Positions 1 to 7,596 of a stretch of 25,459 bases of DNA are shown in pieces. Origin of the DNA: Fodinibacter sp038330415. Its GTDB lineage: Bacteria; Actinomycetota; Actinomycetes; Actinomycetales; Dermatophilaceae. Below the pieces are notes generated by a model. It was not told the origin of the DNA. It made no database searches and saw nothing but the letters and a program-made list of their open reading frames with translations. The stretch lies in contig JBBQNZ010000049.1 in the NCBI GenBank assembly GCA_038330415.1, positions 1 to 25,459 on the forward strand, written 5' to 3'. Position numbers and translations under genes: made by a program. How positions within the stretch are numbered: position 1 is the first letter of the stretch; every line of letters starts with the position of its first letter.

Positions 1-323
1 AGGCCCCCGGCTACTCCTTCCCCTCCGGCCACGCCGTGAACTCCGCGGCCTGGGCGACCGTCGTCGTCATCCTGCTCTGGCCCCTGCTCAAGCCGCTGTG
101 GGCCCGGGTCGTGGCGGTCGTGCTGGCCACCCTCGTGGTGCTCGTCACCGCACTCGACCGGGTGCTGCTCGGCGTGCACTACCCGAGCGACGTCACGGTC
201 GGCGTGCTCACCGGCGTCGGCCTGGCCCTCGCCTCCTATGCCGGCTACGTCGGCTGGAACCCCCCAGACCCCACCGGGGCCGACGACCCCGATGTCGGCC
301 CACCCACCCCTCAGGAGACCTGA
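1..323 (+). CDS. PAP2-family phosphatase, C-terminal part (cut by window start)
   Basis: The gene is open at the left edge and read in the frame starting at base 3; only the last 106 codons are present. Visible are the second and third PAP2 signature pieces: PSGHA near the start of the fragment and R-x5-H-x3-D (DRVLLGVHYPSD) about 50 residues later, between hydrophobic segments. The PAP2 family removes phosphate from lipid phosphates such as phosphatidic acid or undecaprenyl pyrophosphate at the membrane; the substrate cannot be told here. The tail is hydrophilic and rich in Pro and Asp. The stop TGA shares its A with the ATG of the next gene (TGATG), so the two PAP2 genes are very likely cotranscribed and translationally coupled. 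Confidence 0.9.
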   Translation, partial: APGYSFPSGHAVNSAAWATVVVILLWPLLKPLWARVVAVVLATLVVLVTALDRVLLGVHYPSDVTVGVLTGVGLALASYAGYVGWNPPDPTGADDPDVGPPTPQET

Positions 324-1075
324 TGCCGTTCCTCACCCGCTGGGACGACGACCACAGCCGCCCGGCGTTCACCGCGGCGCTGCGCGACGTGGCCGTGCGG
401 GCCGTGCTCCCTGCCGTCGCCATCTTCGCCGTCATCGTCGGCTTCGGCTTCGTGCTCCTGGGGCCGCTCAAGTCCTACGCGAGGTGGGAGAACAGCGTCA
501 GCAGGTGGTTCGAGGACGGCCGCACCGAGACGTGGAACACCATCACCCACGTCATGTCGATGATCGGCAACACCGAGTACGTCATCGCCGTCGGCGTCAT
601 CGTCTCCGCGATCGTGTGGTGGCGCACCAAGGAGTGGTGGTTCGCCGTCGTCCCCCTCATCGCGATCTCGCTGCAGGCCACCGTCTTCGTCATCGCCACC
701 GCCGTCGTCGGTCGCGAGCGTCCTCCGGTCGAGCGGCTAGACCCTTCCCCGCCGACGTCGAGCTATCCCAGCGGGCACGTCGGTGCTTCCACCGCGCTGT
801 ACGTGTCGTTCGCGCTGATGGCGACCCGCATCTCGAACGTCGTCGTGCGCCGGGTCGTCATCGTGCTGTGTGTCCTCGCGCCGTTGCTCGTGACGTACGC
901 CCGTCTGTACCGAGGCGCCCACCACATCTCCGACGTCGTCGTGGGGATGATCAACGGCGTGCTCTGCGCGCTCCTGGCGTGGAACTACCTGCGCCGCGAC
1001 CCGGCATCCGGCAGCGGCACCTCGGCAAAAGCCCGGGCGGGCAGCGAGGCCACCGGCGCTCAGACCCGCGCGTAG
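323..1075 (+). CDS. PAP2-family phosphatase (second tandem copy)
   Basis: This is a 250-residue membrane protein. The ATG at 323 overlaps the stop of the upstream PAP2 gene, which fixes the start. Several hydrophobic segments flank the PAP2 signatures: RERPP (motif 1), SYPSGH (motif 2) and YARLYRGAHHISD (motif 3, R-x5-H-x3-D). The catalytic histidines and the Asp of motif 3 are intact. The lysine that usually opens motif 1 (K-x6-RP) appears to be Thr here. The likely role is dephosphorylation of a lipid phosphate (PA or undecaprenyl-PP type); the substrate is not determinable. The C-terminus overlaps the convergent DUF1206 gene by 16 bases. Confidence 0.9.
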   Translation: MPFLTRWDDDHSRPAFTAALRDVAVRAVLPAVAIFAVIVGFGFVLLGPLKSYARWENSVSRWFEDGRTETWNTITHVMSMIGNTEYVIAVGVIVSAIVWWRTKEWWFAVVPLIAISLQATVFVIATAVVGRERPPVERLDPSPPTSSYPSGHVGASTALYVSFALMATRISNVVVRRVVIVLCVLAPLLVTYARLYRGAHHISDVVVGMINGVLCALLAWNYLRRDPASGSGTSAKARAGSEATGAQTRA

Positions 1076-1851
1076 CGCGAGCGGGCGAAGGAGTAGACGC
1101 CGTAGGCGGCGATGCCAGCGGCCACGAGGGTCAGCAGGAACGGCCCGAACGGCTGGTCCTTGACGGTCTTCAGCGCGCCGTCGAGGCCCTGCGCCTTGTC
1201 GGGGTTCGCCTGCCAGGCGGCGACGAGAAAGAAGAAGCCCACGATGACCAGGGCGACGCCCTTGGCGATGTAGCCGACCCGGCCGGCCGTGACGGCCCAC
1301 TGGCCGGGGTGCTCGCGCAGGTCCTCGAGGAACTTCTTCGTCCAGCCCTTGTAGATGTGGTAGCCGGCGATGCCGAGCACGACCAGCCCCACGACCCCGA
1401 CGAGGATCCGTCCGCCGGGGCTACCCATGAGGGTGGCGGTGACGTCCTCGGTCTTCTTCTCGGACGACGAGTTCGTGCCCTGACTGACCTTGAAGGTGGT
1501 CCACGCGAAGAACAGGTAGGTCACGCCCTTGGCGGCCGCCTTGAGCCGGTCACTGGTCTCCCCGTGGTTCAAGGCCGCCTCGAACAGCTGCCAGACGGCG
1601 AGCAGCAGGAAGCCGACGACGCACACCCAGAGCAGCACGACCCCGGTGCTCGAGGACGACAAGGTCTGCAGGGCACCGGAGGTGTCGGCGTTCTTCGAGC
1701 CACCCCCGACACCCCATGCCACCTTGAGGGCGATGTACGCGATGAGCAGGTGGATCAGCCCGAGCACGGCGTAGCCGAGCCGGGCCCCCCACTCGACGAC
1801 GGGGCTGTTGCCGGCCTCGCGGGCCGCGGTGGTGGCGTGGGTGGTTTCCAT
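1060..1851 (-). CDS. DUF1206 domain membrane protein
   Basis: This is a 263-residue protein with six hydrophobic segments arranged as three similar pairs (about residues 24-45/73-95, 105-125/150-170 and 195-218/238-258). Each pair opens with a G-[RAV]-x-[GA]-Y/K-type motif (ARLGYAVLGLIH, AAAKGVTYLFF, GRVGYIAKGVALV). This three-repeat pattern is the hallmark of DUF1206, an actinobacterial and cyanobacterial membrane family of unknown function. The ATG at 1851 is preceded by a good Shine-Dalgarno (AAGGTG, 5-base spacer), unlike many neighbours. The 5' neighbour is the HAD gene on the same strand, 62 bases away. No function is assigned. Confidence 0.88.
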   Translation of the reverse strand: METTHATTAAREAGNSPVVEWGARLGYAVLGLIHLLIAYIALKVAWGVGGGSKNADTSGALQTLSSSSTGVVLLWVCVVGFLLLAVWQLFEAALNHGETSDRLKAAAKGVTYLFFAWTTFKVSQGTNSSSEKKTEDVTATLMGSPGGRILVGVVGLVVLGIAGYHIYKGWTKKFLEDLREHPGQWAVTAGRVGYIAKGVALVIVGFFFLVAAWQANPDKAQGLDGALKTVKDQPFGPFLLTLVAAGIAAYGVYSFARSRYARV

Positions 1852-1856
1852 CCGCA

Positions 1857-1862
1857 CACCTT
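1857..1862 (-). promoter_or_regulatory. Shine-Dalgarno of the DUF1206 gene
   Basis: On the minus strand AAGGTG lies 5 bases before the ATG at 1851. It supports that start and contrasts with the leaderless starts of several neighbours. Confidence 0.6.
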
Positions 1863-1913
1863 TCCACCGGCGAGGATGCCGCGGCGGGTTGCGTGCGCGC
1901 CGACTTCGGCCCC

Positions 1914-2708
1914 TCAGAGCAGGGCGCGCAGCACCGGCACCAGGCCGTCGTCGTCGACGTCGCCGGCCACCTCGTCGGCGGCCGCCTTGACCTCGTCGGG
2001 CGCGTTGCCCATCGCCACCCCGCGGGCCGCCCACCGCAGCATCTCGAGGTCGTTGCGCTGGTCGCCGACGGCCACCGTGTGCATCGGCTCGACGCCGAGC
2101 CGGCGCCGGATGGCCTCGAGCGCGGCCCCCTTGGAGACGCCCTCGGGGTTGATGTCGAGCCAGGCGCTCCACCCGACGGCGTACTCGACGCCGTGCAGGC
2201 CGATGTCCTTGGTGCGCTCGATGAACTCCTCGCTGGTGCTCGACGGGTCGCGCAGGGTGAGTCGGGTGACCGGAGTGGCCATCAGCTCCTCGAACGGCAC
2301 GATCCGGGGTTGCCCGTCGAGCTCGCCGTCGGGGAACGGCGCGGTCACCTTGAACCCCACGCCGAGCTCCTCCACCGCGACGAGCGCCGAGGGGAAGTGC
2401 TCGCGCAGCACCAGCAGTGCAGGGCCCGGGTCGAACGTGACCGCCTCGAGGATCTCGTAGCCGAGCTCGAGGTCGGGGTGGAGCCGCAGCGTGACGGCGC
2501 CGTTGGCGCACACGGCATACCCGGTGGTGAGCCCGAGCCGGTCGAGCACGGGCAGGGTGCCGATGATGGCGCGGCCGGTGGCGATGGTGACGTGGTGCCC
2601 GGCGTCCGCGACGGCCCGCACGGTCTCGCGGACGGCGTCGGAGAGCTCGCCCTCGTGGTTGACCGTGGTGCCGTCGATGTCGAGGGCGACGAGGTGTGGA
2701 GTGGTCAT
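1914..2708 (-). CDS. HAD superfamily hydrolase, Cof/HAD-IIB type
   Basis: This is a 264-residue cytosolic phosphatase-like protein. Motif I is DIDGT at the N-terminus (nucleophile D10, acid/base D12). The motif III lysine is near K193 (PEGVSKG). Motif IV is GDQRND (about residues 215-220), with the two acidic residues that bind Mg. The segment between motifs II and III (about residues 85-185) is the C2-type cap that defines HAD-IIB/Cof enzymes, which hydrolyse sugar phosphates, phosphorylated cofactors or pyridoxal phosphate; the substrate is not predictable. The start is ATG at 2708, because a TAGCGT -10 box lies 8 bases upstream. The gene is divergent from the PPOX gene, with 100 bases between the starts. 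Confidence 0.9.
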   Translation of the reverse strand: MTTPHLVALDIDGTTVNHEGELSDAVRETVRAVADAGHHVTIATGRAIIGTLPVLDRLGLTTGYAVCANGAVTLRLHPDLELGYEILEAVTFDPGPALLVLREHFPSALVAVEELGVGFKVTAPFPDGELDGQPRIVPFEELMATPVTRLTLRDPSSTSEEFIERTKDIGLHGVEYAVGWSAWLDINPEGVSKGAALEAIRRRLGVEPMHTVAVGDQRNDLEMLRWAARGVAMGNAPDEVKAAADEVAGDVDDDGLVPVLRALL

Positions 2709-2716
2709 CGCCGCCG

Positions 2717-2722
2717 ACGCTA
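2717..2722 (-). promoter_or_regulatory. -10 box (TAGCGT), leaderless start of HAD gene
   Basis: TAGCGT reads on the minus strand and ends 8 bases before the ATG at 2708. There is no Shine-Dalgarno between them, so transcription would begin at or beside the start codon. Confidence 0.5.
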
Positions 2723-2796
2723 CCGGTGCGTGCTGACCGCGTGGCGAGGTGTCCGGGCGGCGGGTCGGTGCGGATGCCGGTGTCGGCGCCCGCGCG

Positions 2797-2802
2797 TAGC
2801 GT
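2797..2802 (+). promoter_or_regulatory. -10 box (TAGCGT), leaderless start of PPOX gene
   Basis: TAGCGT ends 6 bases before the ATG at 2809. That is the spacing expected when the first transcribed base is the A of ATG. Confidence 0.55.
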
Positions 2803-2808
2803 CGCCCC

Positions 2809-3255
2809 ATGACCGACACACCCTCCCTCGAGCTCGACCCGACCGACCCCGTGCACGCCGACGTGCTGGCCCGGCTGGCCGCCGACCACATCGGCTGGCT
2901 CACCACGGTGCGGGCCGACGGGTCGCCGCACGCGGTGCCGGTCTGGTTCCTCTGGCACCACGACCGGCTGCTGGTGATGAGCGAGCCGCGCACCGCGAAG
3001 GTCACCAACGTGCGGCGCGGCTCCCCCGCGCTGCTGCACCTGCACACCCGCGCCGACGGCAACGGCGTGGTCGTGCTCTCCGGCCCGGCGGAGATCAGCG
3101 ACCGCACGGCCACGCAGTGGCTGCCCGAGATCAGCGAGGCCTACACCGCCAAGTACGCCGAGGCGATGGTGGCCTACGGCATGGGGCTCGAGCCGATCGC
3201 CGAGAAGTTCCACGTCGTGATCGAGATCGCGCCCACCGCCCTGCAGGCGTGGTGA
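2809..3255 (+). CDS. PPOX-class (pyridoxamine oxidase-like) F420/flavin-binding protein
   Basis: This is a 148-residue protein with the split-barrel pyridoxamine-phosphate-oxidase fold. The N-terminal half has the characteristic pattern I-G-W-L-T-T-V-R-A-D-G-S-P-H-A-V-P-V-W-F, followed by a strand-turn-strand (RLLVMSEPRTAKVTNV) that usually contacts the cofactor phosphate. The closest family I recognise is the Rv3369-type PPOX group, where F420 or FMN is the expected cofactor. The reaction is unknown. The family includes deazaflavin-dependent reductases as well as heme- or biliverdin-related enzymes. The gene is monocistronic, divergent from the HAD gene and convergent with the ABC permease (24-base gap). 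Confidence 0.85.
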   Translation: MTDTPSLELDPTDPVHADVLARLAADHIGWLTTVRADGSPHAVPVWFLWHHDRLLVMSEPRTAKVTNVRRGSPALLHLHTRADGNGVVVLSGPAEISDRTATQWLPEISEAYTAKYAEAMVAYGMGLEPIAEKFHVVIEIAPTALQAW

Positions 3256-3279
3256 GGCCACGGGCCCGCCGGCCCCCGG

Positions 3280-4509
3280 TCACTCCGGCGCCGACCACGC
3301 CTGCCGCACCGAGAGCCGACCCGAGGTCTGCAGCAGCGACCTGCGGTAGAGGCGCTCCGCGAGCAGCACCACCGCACCCGCCGCGGCCAGCAGGATGGCC
3401 AGCGCCACCACCGGCTCCCACCACTGCGCACTGCCCTCGAGGATGCGCTGCGGCATCAACACCGCGGACGCCGGCGGCACGTACGACAGGATCGTCTGCG
3501 GGGTGCCGCTGAGGAACGCCGACCCGAAGAAGATCGCGACGAGCAGCATCGTCAGGGGCGTGGACGTCGACTGCACGTCCTCGGTGCGGCTGGCCAGCGC
3601 ACCCGTGACGGCCCACAGGCAGGCGATGAGCAGGAACCCGACCAGGAAGAAGACGAGGAACCAGCCGAGGGCACCGCTGACCGTCGGCAGCAGCGCGCCC
3701 AACGAGGTGAAGCTCAGGCCGACCAGGCCGATGGCGGCGTAGAGGCCCATCTGCGCCACGGCCAGCGCGGTGTTGCCCAGCACCTTGCCGGCGAGCAGGT
3801 GGCGCACCGGGATCTTGGTCGAGATGATCTCGACGATGCGCGACTGCTTCTCCTCCACCACGCTGCCGGCGAGGGTGTAGCCGAACACGAGCGACGACAC
3901 GTAGAACAGGAACGCCAGCGCGAACGCCACCCCCTGGGCGAAGTCGCGCTGCTCCGCGTCGCCCTCGAGCACGTCCGAGGTCAGCTGTGACCCGGCGGTC
4001 AGGGTGGCGACCGACGTCCCGGCCGCGGCGGCGTTCTCGGTCAGCGTGGCGTCGCGCACCACGGTCTCGGTGACCGACTCGAGGTCCCGCGGCACGTCGG
4101 TCTTCCCGGTGAGCACCCAGCCGCCGTCGCCCGGGGCGAGCCACGCGTCGGCCTCGTCGTCAAGCAGCGAGGTGCGAGCCGCGGCGTCGTCGGCGACCTC
4201 GACCACCTGCACGCGCACCTTGTCGTCGATGTCGCCAGCCCGGCCGGCGACGGCGTCGGCCATCGTGACGCCGGTGGGCGTCGCCGCGACCTTGTAGTCC
4301 TTGACCCGCTCGGCCAGCACCGCCTGCACCGCGAGCAGCGCGACGATCATCGCGACGGTCAGCAGCGTGCCGACCAGGAAGGCCCGGTCGGTCAGCCGGG
4401 TGGCGACCTCGCGCCGCGCGACGAGCGTCCAGGCGTGGCGCACGCTCCCCTCGGGGCGCGAGTCCTCGGACTGCTGCTGCGGCTCGGTCCTCGTTCGCAC
4501 GGTCGTCAT
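3280..4509 (-). CDS. ABC-2 type exporter permease (NatB-like)
   Basis: This is a 409-residue membrane subunit. One transmembrane helix lies at about residues 43-66, a large extracytoplasmic domain at about 67-195, and five further hydrophobic segments in the C-terminal half. It has the conserved cytoplasmic turn VVEEKQSRIVEIISTKIP that precedes the second helix group in ABC-2/NatB permeases. Partner: the ATPase encoded just upstream; its TGA and this ATG share bases (ATGA, 4-base overlap), so synthesis is coupled. Family members export sodium, peptides or drugs. The substrate here is unknown, but the adjacent two-component genes suggest an inducible envelope or drug-response role. The N-terminus (TTVRTRTEPQQQ) is polar and probably disordered. 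Confidence 0.9.
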   Translation of the reverse strand: MTTVRTRTEPQQQSEDSRPEGSVRHAWTLVARREVATRLTDRAFLVGTLLTVAMIVALLAVQAVLAERVKDYKVAATPTGVTMADAVAGRAGDIDDKVRVQVVEVADDAAARTSLLDDEADAWLAPGDGGWVLTGKTDVPRDLESVTETVVRDATLTENAAAAGTSVATLTAGSQLTSDVLEGDAEQRDFAQGVAFALAFLFYVSSLVFGYTLAGSVVEEKQSRIVEIISTKIPVRHLLAGKVLGNTALAVAQMGLYAAIGLVGLSFTSLGALLPTVSGALGWFLVFFLVGFLLIACLWAVTGALASRTEDVQSTSTPLTMLLVAIFFGSAFLSGTPQTILSYVPPASAVLMPQRILEGSAQWWEPVVALAILLAAAGAVVLLAERLYRRSLLQTSGRLSVRQAWSAPE

Positions 4510-5393
4510 GCCGTCACCTCCCGGTAGATCTCGGACAGCGGTGGCACGACGCGGCTGAACTCGCGCACCGCCCCGCGCGCCACTGCTTCGCGCAGCACGG
4601 CCTGCTCGGCGCCCTCGGTCACCAGCTCGAGCAGGGCGGCCGTGCCGTCGACGTCGTGCACGTGGATGCCGCGCACGTCGCGCACCCAGCCCGCGTCGGC
4701 ATCGGTCACCAGCCGGTAGCGGGTTGGGCCGCCCGCACGCAGGTCGTCGACCGACCCCTGCGCGACGACCCGGCCACGGGCCAGCACGACGAGGCGGTCG
4801 CACAGCCGCTCGACGAGGTCGAGCTGATGGCTGCTGAACAGCACGGGCACGCCGGATGCCGCGCAGTCGCGCAGGACGTCGGCCATCGCGTCGACGGCGC
4901 CGGGGTCGAGGCCGCTGAACGGCTCGTCGAGCACGAGGGCGGTCGGCGAGTGCAGCAGCGCGGCCACGATCTGCACGCGCTGCTGGTTGCCCAGGCTGAG
5001 TGCCTCGACCCGGTCCTTGGCGCGGTCGGCGAGGCCGAACCGCTCGAGGTGGGTGTCGATGGCGCGGCGGGCGTCCGCGGCCGTCATCCCGGACAACCGG
5101 GCGAGGTAGGTCAGCTGGTCGGCGACCTTCTGCTTGGGGTAGAGCCCTCGCTCCTCGGGCAGGTAGCCGAAGCGGCGCCGGTCGGCGGCGGTCATCGGCC
5201 GGCCGTCCCAGAGCACCTCACCGGCATCCGGGCGCAGCAGCCCCATCACCATCCGCATCGTCGTCGTCTTGCCCGCCCCGTTGCCGCCGACGAAGCCGGT
5301 CAGGCCACCGGGCCGCACGACGAGGTCGACCCCGTCGACGGCGCGCACGTCGCCGAAGGTGCGGCTCAGCCCCCGTGTCTCGATCTGTCCCAT
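4506..5393 (-). CDS. ABC transporter ATP-binding protein (NatA-like)
   Basis: This is a 295-residue ATPase subunit with Walker A GGNGAGKT (residues 36-43; the second residue is Gly where Pro, His or Arg is usual), ABC signature LSLGNQQRV (132-140), Walker B ALVLDEP (152-158, catalytic E157) and the switch His in SSHQ (H189). After about residue 215 it carries the C-terminal extension typical of exporters in the NatA/DrrA/CcmA group. It powers the permease encoded downstream with a 4-base overlap. The start is ATG at 5393; a TAGCGT -10 box sits 6 bases upstream with no Shine-Dalgarno. The transporter operon can therefore be transcribed independently of the response-regulator gene that ends 52 bases before it. 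Confidence 0.93.
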   Translation of the reverse strand: MGQIETRGLSRTFGDVRAVDGVDLVVRPGGLTGFVGGNGAGKTTTMRMVMGLLRPDAGEVLWDGRPMTAADRRRFGYLPEERGLYPKQKVADQLTYLARLSGMTAADARRAIDTHLERFGLADRAKDRVEALSLGNQQRVQIVAALLHSPTALVLDEPFSGLDPGAVDAMADVLRDCAASGVPVLFSSHQLDLVERLCDRLVVLARGRVVAQGSVDDLRAGGPTRYRLVTDADAGWVRDVRGIHVHDVDGTAALLELVTEGAEQAVLREAVARGAVREFSRVVPPLSEIYREVTA

Positions 5394-5399
5394 ACCGCC

Positions 5400-5405
5400 A
5401 CGCTA
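5400..5405 (-). promoter_or_regulatory. -10 box (TAGCGT), leaderless start of ABC operon
   Basis: TAGCGT on the minus strand ends 6 bases before the ATG at 5393. It lies in the 52-base gap between the response regulator and the ABC genes, giving the exporter its own promoter. Confidence 0.55.
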
Positions 5406-5445
5406 GGCGCGGCACGGCGGCGCGGGATCAGCCCGCAGGGGGAGC

Positions 5446-6183
5446 TCAGCCCTCCGCCGGGAGGACGAGCCCTGCCTCGTAGGCCAGCACCACTGCCTGC
5501 ACCCGGTCGCGCACGTGCAGCTTGGCCAGGCAGTTCGACACGTGCGTCTTCACGGTCGCCTCGCCCAGGAAGAGGTGCGCCGCGATCTCGCTGTTCGACA
5601 TCCCCCGGGCGACGAGCACGAGGATCTCCCGCTCGCGGTCGGTGAGCCGCTCCAGCCCGCCGAGCCGCGCGTCGACGGCGGGCCCGCGCAGGCCGGCAGC
5701 CGCCCCGGGTGGCGGCGGGCCGGCATCCGGTCGTGGCCGGCCGCCCCGGGCGGTCGTCATCCGGGCGATGACCCGGCGGGTCACCTCGGGGGCGAGCAGC
5801 GCGTGGCCGTGGCCGACGGCGCGCACGGCATCGACGAGCTGGTCGGGCTCGGCGTTCTTGAGGAGGAACCCGCTGGCGCCGGCCTGGAGGCCGTCGAACA
5901 CGTAGTCGTCGCGGTCGAACGTGGTGAGGATCAGCACCCGGCCGAGGTCCTCGGCCACGAGGGCGCGGGTCGCCTCGATGCCGTCCATGACCGGCATCTG
6001 CACGTCCATCAGCACGACGTCGGGGCGCAGCGCGCGGGCCTGCTCGAGGGCCATCGCGCCGGTGCTGGCCTCGCCGACCACCTCGAGGTCGGGCTCGACC
6101 GAGAGCATCATCCGAAAGCCCGACCGCACCAGGTGCTGGTCGTCGACGATGAGCACGCGCAACGTCGGGTCGGCCTCAGGCAC
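5446..6183 (-). CDS. NarL/LuxR-family response regulator
   Basis: This is a 245-residue DNA-binding regulator. The receiver domain occupies about residues 8-125, with the acidic pair D14/D15, phosphoacceptor D60 (VVLMDVQMP) and the conserved K109. A low-complexity Pro/Gly/Arg linker follows (about 145-170). The C-terminal LuxR helix-turn-helix is at about 180-240 (LTDREREILVLVARGMSNSEIA, then GEATVKTHVSNCLAKL). The partner kinase is encoded immediately upstream. The GTG at 6183 is chosen because it overlaps the kinase stop by 8 bases, giving translational coupling; a TTG at 6162 is an alternative. The likely target is the adjacent ABC exporter, inferred from position only. Confidence 0.92.
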   Translation of the reverse strand: MPEADPTLRVLIVDDQHLVRSGFRMMLSVEPDLEVVGEASTGAMALEQARALRPDVVLMDVQMPVMDGIEATRALVAEDLGRVLILTTFDRDDYVFDGLQAGASGFLLKNAEPDQLVDAVRAVGHGHALLAPEVTRRVIARMTTARGGRPRPDAGPPPPGAAAGLRGPAVDARLGGLERLTDREREILVLVARGMSNSEIAAHLFLGEATVKTHVSNCLAKLHVRDRVQAVVLAYEAGLVLPAEG

Positions 6184-7522
6184 GGTCGGCCTCGAGCGGC
6201 ACCCGCACCCGCACCCGGTAGCCGCCGGTCGGGCGCGGCCCGATCTCGACCTCGCCGCGCATGCCGGCGGCCCGCTCGCGCATGCCCAGGTGGCCCAGGC
6301 CCGACCCCGAGGTGGCGCCGCGAGGCCGCCCGTCGTCGAGCACCTCGACCTCGGCGTAGGGGGCCGGGGCACGGTGCTCCACCCGCAGCACCACGCGAGC
6401 CGACCGGGCGGTCGAGTGCCGGGTGGTGTTGGCGAGGGCCTCCTGGGCGACGCGGTAGAGGGACAGCCCGAGCGGTGCCGGAAGCTGGTGTGCCGCACCG
6501 GGAGTGGACTCGACGACGTCGAGCTCGGTGGCGAGGCCGGCTGCGGTGCGCTCGGCCGTGAGCGCAGGGAGGTCGCCGACCCCGGGCTCGGGGGCGCGGG
6601 CGTCGCGCTCACCCGGCTCCTCGCCGAGGTCGCGCAGGGTGCCGAGCAGGTCGCGCATCTGGGTCACGGCCTCGCGCGAGGATCGCTCGATGGCACCGAG
6701 GGCGCTCGTCGCGGCATCCGGGTCGCGGTCGATGACCCGCCGAGCGGCCGCCGCCTGGATGCCGATGACCGAGACGTGGTGCCCGACGACGTCGTGCAGC
6801 TCGCGGGCGATGCGCAGCCGCTCGTCGGTGACCGCGCGGCGGCGCAGGGTGTCGCTCTGGGTGCGGATGGTGGCGGCCTGCTCGGCCAGGAGTGCCTTCT
6901 GCCGGGCGTTGCGCCAGGAGATCTGGCCCCCGAGCACCGCACCCCCGAAGTAGGCGGCGTTGATGACCAGGGTGAGGGCCACCGCGGCGGGGATGGGGGC
7001 GATGATGCCGTCGCGCACCGTGCCGCGGCTGTCGTCGACGAGGTTCTGGATGGCCGACCCGACCGCGAACTGCAGCGCGATCCAGACGAACATGGCCAGC
7101 ACGATCGCGCCGATGACGCCGATCATCAGCCGCCGGTCCTGCGCCCAGGAGACGCCGGAGAGGATCGCGACGAAGTAGACGAGCTGGAGGGTGAACTGGC
7201 CCATCACCTCGGGCATGGTCACGCCGACCACGAGCATGTGGGTGGCGGCCAGGGCGGCCACGGCGAGCGGCCACCGGCGCCGGCAGACCAGGAGCGCGGC
7301 GCCGGTGAGCACGGCCAGCGACTGCACGGGCCACGGGGCCGTGAGGTGCTCGAGCGCGCCGACGCCGCGCACCAGCTCGAGCGAGACCAGCCCGACGACG
7401 GCGATCGTGGCGGCGAGCAGCACGTCCTGACGGCCGACCGGCGGGCGTGGCCGCTCCCACGGGTCGTCGGCACCGAAGAAGGCCCCGACCCGGGCGGGCA
7501 CGCTGGCAACGCTCGACGGCAT
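6176..7522 (-). CDS. Sensor histidine kinase, HisKA_3 (DesK/LiaS-like)
   Basis: This is a 448-residue membrane kinase. The N-terminal half holds about six hydrophobic segments (residues 33-55, 66-80, 84-102, 110-125, 132-155, 172-200) and little extracytoplasmic sequence. That is the layout of kinases that sense the membrane itself or a partner protein. A short linker helix leads to the HisKA_3 dimerisation motif ERLRIARELHDVVGHHV, with phosphoacceptor H243. The C-terminal HATPase has the N-box (AQEALANTTRHS) and G-box (GSGLGHLGMRERA). It phosphorylates the regulator encoded next in the operon. The start is ATG at 7522, supported by a TAGGCT -10 box 7 bases upstream. Confidence 0.92.
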   Translation of the reverse strand: MPSSVASVPARVGAFFGADDPWERPRPPVGRQDVLLAATIAVVGLVSLELVRGVGALEHLTAPWPVQSLAVLTGAALLVCRRRWPLAVAALAATHMLVVGVTMPEVMGQFTLQLVYFVAILSGVSWAQDRRLMIGVIGAIVLAMFVWIALQFAVGSAIQNLVDDSRGTVRDGIIAPIPAAVALTLVINAAYFGGAVLGGQISWRNARQKALLAEQAATIRTQSDTLRRRAVTDERLRIARELHDVVGHHVSVIGIQAAAARRVIDRDPDAATSALGAIERSSREAVTQMRDLLGTLRDLGEEPGERDARAPEPGVGDLPALTAERTAAGLATELDVVESTPGAAHQLPAPLGLSLYRVAQEALANTTRHSTARSARVVLRVEHRAPAPYAEVEVLDDGRPRGATSGSGLGHLGMRERAAGMRGEVEIGPRPTGGYRVRVRVPLEADRA

Positions 7523-7529
7523 ACCGCCC

Positions 7530-7535
7530 AGCCTA
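7530..7535 (-). promoter_or_regulatory. -10 box (TAGGCT), leaderless start of histidine kinase
   Basis: TAGGCT on the minus strand ends 7 bases before the ATG at 7522, with no Shine-Dalgarno in between. It lies in the 74-base gap after serS. Confidence 0.5.
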
Positions 7536-7596
7536 GGCACGCCGGAGGAGGTGTGGCCTCCCCCTGCCGGTGGACCCGCCGGCCGGACAGCGGCCG

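Noticed and set aside
1060..3261. Very long minus-strand open frame running through the HAD and PPOX regions into DUF1206
   Set aside because: Only its last part (from 1851) matches a protein family. The upstream part is Arg/His/Pro-rich antisense or out-of-frame sequence typical of GC-rich genomes. The same applies to other long antisense frames such as 238-2460, 7570-9231, 14877-16325, 18341-20365 and 20483-23050.
3256..3279. Bidirectional terminator between the PPOX and permease genes
   Set aside because: Only a 24-base GC-rich gap; the possible GGGCC/GGCCC pairing is not distinguishable from composition.
4506..5393. Defective ABC ATPase because of the GG in Walker A
   Set aside because: The position before N in G-x-N-G-A-G-K-T is variable in this family, and all catalytic residues (K42, E157, H189) are present.
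7523..7596. tRNA-Ser gene or strong terminator next to serS
   Set aside because: No cloverleaf can be drawn. A GGAGG...CCTCC pair exists, but the stem is short and has no U run.
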